Positions 1 to 7,480 of a stretch of 64,000 nucleotides of DNA are shown here, one piece after another. This DNA comes from Arthrobacter koreensis (GTDB taxonomy: Bacteria; Actinomycetota; Actinomycetes; Actinomycetales; Micrococcaceae). The stretch is from positions 62,001 to 126,000 of the forward strand of contig NZ_WACG01000008.1 in NCBI RefSeq assembly GCF_009193255.1, in the 5' to 3' direction. A program made the position numbers and the translations under genes. Below the pieces are notes generated by a model. It searched no databases. It was not told the DNA's origin and saw nothing but the letters and a program-made list of their open reading frames with translations. Position 1 is the stretch's first letter. Each line of letters begins with the position of its first letter.

Positions 1-130
1 TGCTGACGGATTCCTCCACCATGTCCACCAGCGAGCCCTTGGGCAGCTTGAGGTCCTGCGGCACGCCGTCGGCGTAGTGGCGGGTCCACGGCCGGTGAAA
101 GTCAGGGAATCCCTTGGAAGCTCTACTCAC
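1..130 (-). CDS. AMP-dependent acyl-CoA synthetase (FadD-like), N-terminal fragment
   Basis: Only the first 43 codons lie in the window; the gene continues past the left edge. Reading down from a GTG at 128-130 gives MSRASKGFPDFHRPWTRHYA, then a stretch ending LVDMVEESV. This resembles the start of actinobacterial long-chain fatty-acid-CoA ligases, which activate fatty acids with ATP and CoA. No catalytic motif is inside the window, so the family call rests on the N-terminus alone. A TAGAGT hexamer lies seven bases before the GTG on the minus strand and no good Shine-Dalgarno is seen, so a leaderless start is possible. Confidence 0.6.
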   Translation of the reverse strand, partial: MSRASKGFPDFHRPWTRHYADGVPQDLKLPKGSLVDMVEESVS

Positions 131-461
131 GGTTTGAACTCTATCCCTTGCTGGACGGGAGCAATGCACCCGGACGGAACGGGGGCCAGCTGCAGTTGGG
201 GCGCCCTTCCGGGCGGAATCGCTGGCCTGAGCTACACTTGAAAGCTGAAGGGGAGTAGCTCCGGTACACCTCCAATTCTAGGTTCGGCTCCGGCCGCACT
301 AAAAATTGGAATTCGGACCGAGGCCTGTCGACATACTGGCTGTACATGCAGCCCGGCAGTCCACCCGCGGTGCATGGCACCGGGGCGAGCGAGACCTTCG
401 GCCAGACGTAGAAGCTGGCCGGAGCCCTCCCTGTTTGCTCCGGCCATGACCAGGAGCGTGT
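131..461. other. intergenic gap, divergent promoter region
   Basis: This 331-base stretch separates the divergent acyl-CoA synthetase and VIT1-type transporter genes. Short open frames here have no recognisable protein content and no ribosome binding site. It should hold both promoters. Only a possible minus-strand -10 (TAGAGT) near the left gene and the CAGGAG Shine-Dalgarno at 451-456 can be pointed to. Confidence 0.5.
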
Positions 462-1592
462 GTGAAAAACCCACCAACTCAAGGGCAGCCGCACCCTGCG
501 CACCCCACCCCCAGCCCGGCAGAGCGCCGTCGTTGGAGGCAGTACCTAGCCGACGAGCAGGCCGAAGCAGCCACCTATCGTTACCTGGCCGAGCGCCGTG
601 AGGGAGAAGAGCGGGACATCCTGCTCGCCCTGGCCGAAGCAGAAGGCCGGCATGAGGAGCACTGGCGCCAGCTGCTCGGCCCGGACGCAGACAAACCCAT
701 GCGCCCGTCACTGCGGAACCGCATGCTCGGGCTGCTGGCCCGCCGGTTCGGATCAGTGTTCGTGCTGGCCCTCGCGCAGCGCGCCGAAGGCCGTTCCCCC
801 TACAGCGATGACCCCAACGCCACCAGCGCCATGGCTGCCGACGAGCAGATCCATGAAGAGGTGGTGCGCGGACTGGCAACCCGCGGCCGCACCCGGCTCT
901 CCGGAAACTTCCGCGCCGCGGTGTTCGGGGCCAATGACGGGCTGGTCTCCAACCTGGCCCTGGTCATGGGCATCGGCGCTACCGGCGTCTCGAGCACCTT
1001 CGTGCTCTTCAGCGGCATCGCCGGCCTGCTTTCCGGTGCCTTGTCCATGGGCGCCGGCGAGTATGTTTCAGTCCGGTCCCAGCGGGAGCTGCTGGAAGCC
1101 TCCAAGCCCACCCAGGTGACGCTTTCTGCCGCCAAGTCCCTGGACATCGACGCCAATGAGCTGGTCCTGGTGTACCGGGCCCGCGGCATGTCCCGGGAGG
1201 CAGCCGAGCACCGGGCAGCAGAGCGAATGGGGCTGTACACCTGCGACTGCGACCCGTCCCTGTCCCTGCAGCCGGAAAAGATGGAAGAGGCCGGCGCGGA
1301 CAAGCATGAGACGGTCGGCACCGGCCTCGGAGCTGCGATTTCCAGCTTCTGCTTCTTCGCCTCCGGCGCCATCATCCCCGTTCTTCCGTACCTGTTCGGC
1401 ATGGAGGGGCTCGCCGCCGTCGTGCTCTCCTGCACCCTGGTGGGAATCGCACTGGTCCTGACCGGCAGCGTCGTGGGGCTGCTCTCCGGAGCCTCCCCGC
1501 TCAAGCGCGGCCTGCGCCAGCTGGCCATCGGCCTCGGGGCCGCCGCCGTCACCTATGTACTGGGGATGATCTTCGGAACCTCCGTGGCCTAG
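462..1592 (+). CDS. VIT1/CCC1-family iron/manganese transporter with N-terminal ferritin-like domain
   Basis: This 376-residue membrane protein probably moves Fe(II) or Mn(II). Residues about 20-145 are helical and acidic (EQAEAATYRYLAERREGEE, then ExxHxxHW-type spacing), as in rubrerythrin/ferritin-like domains. Residues about 149-376 match the VIT1/CCC1 fold: FGANDGLVSNLALVMG, then GALSMGAGEYVSVRSQRE, followed by hydrophobic segments in the C-terminal third. The start is GTG at 462, six bases after CAGGAG; upstream in-frame codons offer nothing better. The fused ferritin-like domain is known in bacterial members of this family (MbfA-like) and suggests metal sensing or oxidation coupled to transport. 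The gene is followed by a strong palindromic terminator shared with the convergent DHA2 pump. Substrate and direction are inferred from family only. Confidence 0.88.
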   Translation: MKNPPTQGQPHPAHPTPSPAERRRWRQYLADEQAEAATYRYLAERREGEERDILLALAEAEGRHEEHWRQLLGPDADKPMRPSLRNRMLGLLARRFGSVFVLALAQRAEGRSPYSDDPNATSAMAADEQIHEEVVRGLATRGRTRLSGNFRAAVFGANDGLVSNLALVMGIGATGVSSTFVLFSGIAGLLSGALSMGAGEYVSVRSQRELLEASKPTQVTLSAAKSLDIDANELVLVYRARGMSREAAEHRAAERMGLYTCDCDPSLSLQPEKMEEAGADKHETVGTGLGAAISSFCFFASGAIIPVLPYLFGMEGLAAVVLSCTLVGIALVLTGSVVGLLSGASPLKRGLRQLAIGLGAAAVTYVLGMIFGTSVA

Positions 1593-1636
1593 CCCGCACC
1601 GCACCCCACCCCACCCCATCGCACCGCACCCCATCG

Positions 1637-1688
1637 AGATGACAGAAACTGCCCGTATGAGCGTTCATACGGGCAGTTTCTGTCATCT
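1637..1688. terminator. perfect 24-bp inverted repeat, bidirectional terminator
   Basis: Arms at 1637-1660 and 1665-1688 are perfectly complementary over 24 bp with a GCGT loop. The element lies between the convergent VIT1-type and DHA2 genes, 44 bases after one stop and 17 before the other. There is no long T-run, so termination would depend on the very stable stem, as is common for actinobacterial convergent pairs. Confidence 0.75.
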
Positions 1689-1705
1689 GGATGTTTGGGG
1701 GCGGG

Positions 1706-3343
1706 TCAGCGGGACGTGGGCGCGCCGACCTGACGCAGTTCGGTGGTGCTGGGGCCGTTGCCCTCGTCTTCCGTGCTGATCAGGACGTTGCCTTCACCCA
1801 GGGCCTCCGGCAGGACTTCCGGCTCCAGCCGGGTTGCCAGCGGTTTCTCCTTGATGAACAGGCACAGGATCGTTGCCACCACGGCCATGGGAACCATGAA
1901 CAGGAACAGCGGGATCAGGGCCTCGTTGTAGGACCGGATGATGATGTCCTGGATTGCCTCCGGCAGCTCGTGCACAAGCTTGGGAGTCAGCGAATTGCCT
2001 CCCCCGGTGGCGGAGGCGGCGCTGGCCGGGAGCCGCTCGGCCAGCAGGTCCGAAAGCCGGTGCGCGAAGAGACTGCCCACGACGGCGGAGCCCAGGGTGG
2101 CGCCGATCTGGCGGAAGTAGTTGTTCGCGGCGGTGGCGGTTCCAACCTGGCTCATCGGGAAGGAGTTCTGCACTACCAGGACGAGGATCTGCATGTTCAG
2201 GCCCAGGCCAAGGCCGAGGACGGCGATGTAGACGCACAGCTGCCAGACCGGGGATTCGGCCGCGATTGAACCCATCAGTACCAGCGCCAGGATCATGATC
2301 GCGGAGCCCGCGATGGGCATCCACTTGTAGCGCCCGGTCTTGGAGACCAGGGATCCGGACAGCACGGAGCTGAACAGCAGGGCACCCATCATGGGAATCA
2401 TCAGCAGGCCGGCCTCGGTGGCACTGGCGCCGGTGGCCATCTGCAGGTACGTAGGGAGGTATCCAATCGCGCCGAACATGGCCACGGACGTGAGCAGGCC
2501 GGAGGCGGTGGCGAGGTTGAAGTTGCGGTCGCGGAAGAGTTCCATCGGGATGATCGGCTCAGCCGTGCGGCGTTCGACCATCACGAAGACGACGCCGGCG
2601 AGGATGGTGCCGCCGGCCAGGCCCAGGATCACCGGGTCACTCCACGCGTGGGTGCTGCCGCCCCAGCTGCTCACCAGGACCAGGCCAGTGGTGGCCAGGG
2701 CGATGAAGACCATGCCCCATAGGTCGATCTTGGGCCGCGAGGTGACCGCACGGGGCTTCAGGAAGAACAGTGCGCCGAGCAGTGCCAGCACGCCCACGGG
2801 AATGTTGAACCAGAACGCCCAGCGCCAGCCGGGCCCCTCGGTGAGCCAGCCGCCGATCAGCGGTCCTACCACCGAGGAGAAGGCGAACACGCCGCCCATC
2901 CAGCCCATGTACTTGCCGCGCTCACGTGCCGGGACAACGTCGGCAATGATTGCCTGGGAGAGGATCATCAGGCCGCCGGCGCCAAGGCCCTGGATAACGC
3001 GGGCGATAATCAGCCAGGTCATGTCCGGAGCCAGGGCGCCGACCACGGAACCGGCCAGGAAGATGACGATCGCGGCGACCAGCAGGTACTTGCGCCCAAT
3101 CAGGTCGCCCAGTTTGCCGTAGATGGGCATCATCACCGTGGAGGCCAGGATGAAGGCCGTGATCACCCAGAGCATCAGGTTGGCGCCGTTAAGCTCGCCC
3201 ACGATCGTGGGCAGGGCGGTGCCGAGAATGGTCTGGTTCAGCGCCGACAGAAGCATGGCCAGGACCAGGGCGGTGAAGACAAGCACGAGGCTGGGTTTTT
3301 TCCCGTGGCTTGCGGGCGCTGCAGCGGCAGCTGAATTCGTCAT
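1706..3343 (-). CDS. DHA2-family (EmrB/QacA) multidrug MFS transporter
   Basis: This 545-residue, roughly 14-helix proton-driven exporter carries family signatures: LNQTILGTALPTIVGEL at residues 35-51 in helix 1, GKLGDLIGRK at about 76-85 (motif A), and a RVIQGLGAGG segment. Length is normal for DHA2 pumps. The start ATG at 3343 has AAGGAA upstream on the minus strand and overlaps the TGA of the TetR gene by four bases (ATGA), so the two are translationally coupled. Substrates are probably amphipathic drugs or dyes; the specific ligand cannot be read from sequence. Confidence 0.93.
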   Translation of the reverse strand: MTNSAAAAAPASHGKKPSLVLVFTALVLAMLLSALNQTILGTALPTIVGELNGANLMLWVITAFILASTVMMPIYGKLGDLIGRKYLLVAAIVIFLAGSVVGALAPDMTWLIIARVIQGLGAGGLMILSQAIIADVVPARERGKYMGWMGGVFAFSSVVGPLIGGWLTEGPGWRWAFWFNIPVGVLALLGALFFLKPRAVTSRPKIDLWGMVFIALATTGLVLVSSWGGSTHAWSDPVILGLAGGTILAGVVFVMVERRTAEPIIPMELFRDRNFNLATASGLLTSVAMFGAIGYLPTYLQMATGASATEAGLLMIPMMGALLFSSVLSGSLVSKTGRYKWMPIAGSAIMILALVLMGSIAAESPVWQLCVYIAVLGLGLGLNMQILVLVVQNSFPMSQVGTATAANNYFRQIGATLGSAVVGSLFAHRLSDLLAERLPASAASATGGGNSLTPKLVHELPEAIQDIIIRSYNEALIPLFLFMVPMAVVATILCLFIKEKPLATRLEPEVLPEALGEGNVLISTEDEGNGPSTTELRQVGAPTSR

Positions 3344-3978
3344 AGAAGTTCCTTGAAGACGTCTCGGAGAAGTTCAAGGCCCCGATCGAGGGCCGTGAAC
3401 TGGGCGGTGGCGGTCGGGTTTGACCAGGTTTTCTGCATCACGTGGCGCATGCGGGTGCTGGCAGTGAGGACAATCGTGAAGGCGACGTCGTCGACGTCGT
3501 GCCCCAGCCAGGCCGAACCGGGCGGCCGTTCGCGCCAGCGCCGGGACTCGGCGAGCTGGCTGGTCACCGTCTCAAGGACAAGCTGCTCGACCTTGAGGAT
3601 GTACTGGTAGCGCCGGTGGCGCAGCTGGGGGTAGGCCTCGTAGATGCGCCCGCGGAGTTCGGCTGAGTCGTCGCCGCCCTGGATGGAGCGCACGACGGCG
3701 AGCATCAGGCGGCTGACCTCCGCCAGGAGGTCCCCCTCAATGTCGAACGCCGCCAGCATTTCGGGCTCGACGGACGGTTCCTTCAGCCCCAGGACCGCGT
3801 CTTCCTTGCAGGGGAAGTAATTGAAGAAGGTCCGTGCGGAGACTCCGGCTTCCTCGGCGACCACTTCGACGGTGACGCCCTCGATGCCCTCGCTGAGGGC
3901 ACGGTTGGCGGCAGCCGCGTGCAGCGCCGCCCAGGTTTCGGCGCGCTTCCGATCGCGGAGGGAAAGTAGTTGACTCAC
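3340..3978 (-). CDS. TetR-family transcriptional regulator of the DHA2 pump
   Basis: This 212-residue protein has an N-terminal helix-turn-helix: VTVEVVAEEAGVSARTFFNYF around residues 34-54 is the classical TetR recognition region, followed by KEDAVLGL. The C-terminal ligand domain is helical and divergent. It is first in a two-gene operon with the efflux pump, which points to local repression relieved by a pump substrate. The start is GTG at 3976-3978 with no clear Shine-Dalgarno. A 9-bp inverted repeat straddles the start codon and is the probable autoregulatory operator. Confidence 0.92.
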   Translation of the reverse strand: MSQLLSLRDRKRAETWAALHAAAANRALSEGIEGVTVEVVAEEAGVSARTFFNYFPCKEDAVLGLKEPSVEPEMLAAFDIEGDLLAEVSRLMLAVVRSIQGGDDSAELRGRIYEAYPQLRHRRYQYILKVEQLVLETVTSQLAESRRWRERPPGSAWLGHDVDDVAFTIVLTASTRMRHVMQKTWSNPTATAQFTALDRGLELLRDVFKELL

Positions 3979-3989
3979 CGAACTACTTT
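3963..3989. promoter_or_regulatory. candidate TetR operator over the regulator start codon
   Basis: AAAGTAGTT at 3963-3971 and AACTACTTT at 3981-3989 are perfect inverse complements separated by nine bases; the GTG start of the TetR gene sits in the spacer. Length and spacing suit a TetR dimer. A second small palindrome, CTGCAA-AA-TTGCAG at 4014-4027, lies just upstream. Binding is inferred. Confidence 0.6.
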
Positions 3990-4061
3990 GTCATCCGTAA
4001 CATTTTTTCACAACTGCAAAATTGCAGATGTGCAAGGAATCACAGCATACTGACGATGCCG

Positions 4062-5117
4062 CTAGGGCTTGAGCATCACCTTCACCGACTTCCGCTGGTC
4101 CATGGCAGCGTAAGCCTTGGCAGCATCCTCCAGCGGAAGCACCGAATCGAAGACCTTTCCGGGGTGGATCCTGCCGGCCAGGACATCTTCCAGCAGTTCG
4201 GGCATGTAGGTCCGTACCGGGGCCATGCCGCCGCCCACGGTGATGTTCTTGGCAAACAGCACGCCGATGGGCAGTTCCGCGCCGCCTGCGGGGACACCGA
4301 CAAACCCAACCCGTCCGCCCGGACGCGTACACCGCAGTGCCTGGTCCATGGATTCCGCCGTGCCGACGCACTCCAGCACCGCATCGGCCGGAACTCCTCC
4401 GAGCAGCTCGCGCACCCGGGCCGCACCTTCCTTACCCCGTTCGGCCACCACGTCGGTGGCTCCGAATTCACGGGCAAGTGCCGCCCTGTCCTCGTGGCGG
4501 GACATGGCGATGATCCGGCCGGCACCGAGGCGCGAGGCAGCCAGCACGGCACACAGCCCGACGGCGCCGTCGCCTACCACCACGACGGTCGATCCGGCGG
4601 TGACGCCGGCGCTGACCGCGGCGTGGTGCCCGGTGCCCATGACGTCGGAAAGGGTCAGCAGGTCAGCGAGCAGGGAGTCCTCAGGATCGGATACCCCGGG
4701 AACCTTGACCAGTGTGGCTTCGGCATTGGGAACCCGGACAGCCTCACCCTGGGCGCCCTGGACAAAATCGCCGTGGACGTCCTTGCTGCCCCAGCCCACC
4801 AGCTCCTCACAGGCAACCGTCACGCCAGAGCGGCAGGGCGCACACTTGCCGCAGTTGCCGGTAAAAGGAGCGATCACGAAGTCGCCGGGTGCCAGCGAGG
4901 CGACGTCGCTGCCTACGCTTTCAACCACGCCTACGAACTCGTGGCCGATGGCACGGGGCTCGGGCGTTTCCCGGATGCCGCGGTACGGCCAGAGATCCGA
5001 TCCGCAGACACACGCGGCACTCACCCGCACCACCGCGTCGGAGCCGCGGAGGACCGAGGGGTACTCCCTGTCCTCAACTCGGATGTCGCCGGGGCCGTGA
5101 ATGATGGTGGCGCGCAT
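4062..5117 (-). CDS. zinc-dependent alcohol dehydrogenase (MDR family)
   Basis: This 351-residue medium-chain dehydrogenase oxidises an alcohol or reduces an aldehyde with NAD(P). Near the N-terminus ACVCGSDLWPYRG carries the catalytic zinc cysteine and GHEFVGVVE the catalytic histidine and glutamate. CGKCAPCRSGVTVAC supplies the structural-zinc cysteines. VVVVGDGAVGLCAVLAA is the Rossmann nucleotide loop. I chose ATG at 5115-5117 because AGGAAGG sits just upstream; an in-frame start 11 codons earlier has no such site. The protein resembles the IMP dehydrogenase-unrelated, glutathione-independent YjgB/TdhA-like zinc enzymes, but the substrate is unknown. It stands alone, transcribed toward the TetR gene. 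Confidence 0.9.
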   Translation of the reverse strand: MRATIIHGPGDIRVEDREYPSVLRGSDAVVRVSAACVCGSDLWPYRGIRETPEPRAIGHEFVGVVESVGSDVASLAPGDFVIAPFTGNCGKCAPCRSGVTVACEELVGWGSKDVHGDFVQGAQGEAVRVPNAEATLVKVPGVSDPEDSLLADLLTLSDVMGTGHHAAVSAGVTAGSTVVVVGDGAVGLCAVLAASRLGAGRIIAMSRHEDRAALAREFGATDVVAERGKEGAARVRELLGGVPADAVLECVGTAESMDQALRCTRPGGRVGFVGVPAGGAELPIGVLFAKNITVGGGMAPVRTYMPELLEDVLAGRIHPGKVFDSVLPLEDAAKAYAAMDQRKSVKVMLKP

Positions 5118-5629
5118 GGCTGCCTTCCTGTTTGCGGGCATAGGTTCCATACCAGCCTAGCCGCGGAAGGGAAAGCCGGGTGCATGGGTAGTTCTCCCCA
5201 TGTCCACTTTCCGGGATCCGGTCTAGCGTGTTGACGGGGGCATAAACGGAAGTTGGCGGACACCATCACGGACGCCGTCACGGGAGCACAAGGACAGGTG
5301 GAACATGCTGAGGCACTGCAAGGGACTGCCGGTCCGGCTGGCTCCGCGAGAGCGGATTCCGCGTACGCTGTGCCGGCGTAACTGGAACCGCATTCCCCGC
5401 TGCGTTCGCGCAGCGTAGTACGCCCCTAACCCCAACAGATTTCTTCCCGCCGGCCCACCGCCGAAGCTGGGAAGGCCAGATCCACGCTCCTCGTGCGTCG
5501 AAGCCGCCGGGATCGTGCTGGCAGCAGGACCGGCTTCCCCCAGCCGCCCCGCTGCCCCCGCCGCCGGTCCCCCCAGGCCGGCGGCGACGAACGTAGACCG
5601 CCGCTGAGTCCGGCGACGCGTTGCAGGCA

Positions 5630-5665
5630 GTGGCTGGAGCGGGAGGACGGACCCGCTCCAGCCAC
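5630..5665. terminator. strong isolated hairpin
   Basis: GTGGCTGGAGCGGG at 5630-5643 and its exact complement at 5652-5665 form a 14-bp stem with an 8-base loop. No T-run follows on either strand and no gene ends nearby. It may be a terminator of an unannotated transcript, or a leader structure of the hydrolase gene. Confidence 0.4.
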
Positions 5666-5694
5666 CGCCGGATTCCCCTCCCGCACCCCGCCCC

Positions 5695-5724
5695 GGCACC
5701 GAAACGCTGTAGGCACCGAAACGC
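5695..5724. repeat. 13-bp direct repeat upstream of the secreted hydrolase
   Basis: GGCACCGAAACGC occurs at 5695-5707 and again at 5712-5724, a period of 17 bases, about 150 bp before the hydrolase start. Two same-face copies of this kind could bind an activator such as a response regulator. Confidence 0.45.
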
Positions 5725-5872
5725 AGTGGGCGGCGAAAAAGATTGCCGCTGAAGCGGCCCGCACGGACACATTGCCTTGTCTGGACATTCTTAGGGCACC
5801 TAGTCTCTGGCTAACCTACTGGCCGGTAGAACCTGGATCGGCCTGACAAAGACGTCACAGAAAAGGTCCCAC

Positions 5873-7432
5873 ATGCGAAAAACCCCAGCCCTGCTCGCCG
5901 CAGGAGCCCTCCTGGCAGCGTCCGTCCTGGCAGCACCCCCGGCCTCGGCATTCACCGGGCCCGGCGGGGCGGCGCCGCCGGCGGTGCGTACCGACGTCGT
6001 TGTTCCCTCCTTCGACGGAACCCCGATCCATACCAATTTCTTTCCCGCCCTGGGGCTGCAGGCGGGCGAGAAGGCACCCACCGTCATGGTGGGCCCGGGC
6101 TTCGGACTTCCCGGGGGACGCATCCCGTCCACCACCACGAGCACGCTCATCGGGTCCATTGGCATCCCGCCCCTGCGGGAAGCCGGCTACAACGTCCTCA
6201 CCTGGGATCCGCGGGGCTTTGGTTTCAGCGGCGGCGAAGCCTATGTGAACAACCCCGCATACGAGGGCCGTGACGGCCAAGTGCTGATCGACTTCATTGC
6301 GCAGCAGCCGGAGGCGGAACTCGATGCTCCCGGTGATCCGGTGCTGGGCATGGCGGGGGCCTCCTACGGCGGCGGGATCCAGTTTGTGCTCGCCTCGCTG
6401 GATCAGCGCGTGGATGCCATAGCCCCCACCATCGCGTGGAACAACCTGACCACCAGCCTCTACAAGGCTGGTTCCTTCAAATCCGGCTGGGGTACCCTGC
6501 TCTGCCTGGAGGGTTCGGTCACCGGACAGCTGGGCGAACTGGTTGGCAACAGCGGCGCACTCGCCGCTCCGGTGCGGAAGGCCTGCCGGGAAGGCATGAC
6601 GTATCCGAATACCCTCAGCCCGGAATCGGTTGCGTACTTCGATTCCCTGACACCGCAGAGTATGTTCACCTCCATCACGGCGCCCACGCTGATCATCCAG
6701 GGCACGGTGGACACCCTGTTCACCCTCGATGAAGCCACCCGGAACTACAACCTCATCAAATCCACGGGCACAGAGGTCAAGATGCTGCAGTTCTGCGGCG
6801 GCCACGGACTGTGCTCCTCCGGGGTTGCCGGACCGGACCGCATTACGGACGCCGTGCTGGACTGGTTCAGCAAGCATCTGGACGGCCGGGACGTTTCCAC
6901 CGGTCCCGGCTTCGAATTCATTGACCAGCTGGGAACCACCCGTGCCGCAGAGGGATACCCTGCACCGGTGGGGGCACTGACCGGTACCGGCAAGGGAACC
7001 CTGCTGCTCTCCCCCGCCGCAATCAGCGGGGGCGTCATTGCCGCTGCCTGGGCCCCGGTTGCCGTCAACGCCCCCGTCGCCGCCCCGTCCGCAGCAGCCC
7101 AGGTCTTTGGCGCACCGCAGCTGACCCTCACCTACCGCGGAACGTCCAGGACCCCGAATACCCACGTCTACGCCCAGATCATCGACAAATCGCGCAGTTC
7201 CCTGGTGGCCGGCAACCAGGTAACGCCGCTCCCGCTGGTCCTGGACGGCACTGAACGGACCATTACGGTTCCGCTGGAGGAAATCTCCTACCTGGTCACT
7301 CCGCAGAGCAGGTTGGTGCTGCAGGTGACCCCCAGCTCCTCGGTCTACACCTACCCGAAGGTGACGGCACTGACGTCGTTCACCGCCTCGGTGTCGCTGC
7401 CGGTGATCGGCGACTACCCGGTGGTGCAGTAG
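5873..7432 (+). CDS. secreted alpha/beta hydrolase (CocE/NonD, X-Pro dipeptidyl-peptidase-like)
   Basis: This 519-residue exported serine hydrolase has a signal peptide covering residues 1-26: basic MRKTP, a hydrophobic Ala/Leu core, and cleavage after ASA. WDPRGFGFSGG (111-121) and GASYGG with Ser164 are the oxyanion and nucleophile-elbow segments. GTVDTLF supplies the likely acid and GGHG the catalytic histidine. The C-terminal 130 residues look beta-rich, as in the C-terminal domain of CocE/PepX-like enzymes. Similar actinobacterial proteins are annotated as acyl hydrolases or peptidases acting outside the cell; the substrate is not known. ATG at 5873 follows AAAGG seven bases away. A hairpin after the gene separates it from the convergent sugar porter. 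Confidence 0.88.
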   Translation: MRKTPALLAAGALLAASVLAAPPASAFTGPGGAAPPAVRTDVVVPSFDGTPIHTNFFPALGLQAGEKAPTVMVGPGFGLPGGRIPSTTTSTLIGSIGIPPLREAGYNVLTWDPRGFGFSGGEAYVNNPAYEGRDGQVLIDFIAQQPEAELDAPGDPVLGMAGASYGGGIQFVLASLDQRVDAIAPTIAWNNLTTSLYKAGSFKSGWGTLLCLEGSVTGQLGELVGNSGALAAPVRKACREGMTYPNTLSPESVAYFDSLTPQSMFTSITAPTLIIQGTVDTLFTLDEATRNYNLIKSTGTEVKMLQFCGGHGLCSSGVAGPDRITDAVLDWFSKHLDGRDVSTGPGFEFIDQLGTTRAAEGYPAPVGALTGTGKGTLLLSPAAISGGVIAAAWAPVAVNAPVAAPSAAAQVFGAPQLTLTYRGTSRTPNTHVYAQIIDKSRSSLVAGNQVTPLPLVLDGTERTITVPLEEISYLVTPQSRLVLQVTPSSSVYTYPKVTALTSFTASVSLPVIGDYPVVQ

Positions 7433-7442
7433 TTACCGCCCG

Positions 7443-7477
7443 CGGTGCCCTTCGGCAGATGCTGCCGGAGGGCACCG
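7443..7477. terminator. bidirectional hairpin terminator
   Basis: CGGTGCCCT (7443-7451) pairs with AGGGCACCG (7469-7477) and CGGCAG (7453-7458) with CTGCCG (7462-7467), with one mismatch and a 3-base loop. It lies between the stops of the convergent hydrolase and sugar-porter genes. Confidence 0.7.
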
Positions 7478-7480
7478 GGC

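Larger units (their letters stand above)
5118..5872. other. 755-bp gap between divergent genes
   Basis: No open frame here has recognisable content; those present are arginine/proline-rich composition artefacts. Visible structure includes a perfect hairpin (5630-5665) and a 13-bp direct repeat (5695-5724). A possible promoter for the secreted hydrolase has TTGTCT, 18 bases, then TAGTCT around 5777-5806. A 37-codon frame starting with ATG at 5305 follows a purine-rich GGTGGA, but nothing else supports it as a gene. Confidence 0.4.

Noticed and set aside
1593-1636. CCCCATCGCACCGCACC-type short repeats
   Set aside because: Two or three imperfect copies in 40 bases, too short and irregular for CRISPR or a functional repeat.
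5305-5415. A 37-codon frame with a possible purine-rich site
   Set aside because: Arg/Pro-rich sequence without a pattern, no neighbour support; it may be chance in a GC-rich gap.
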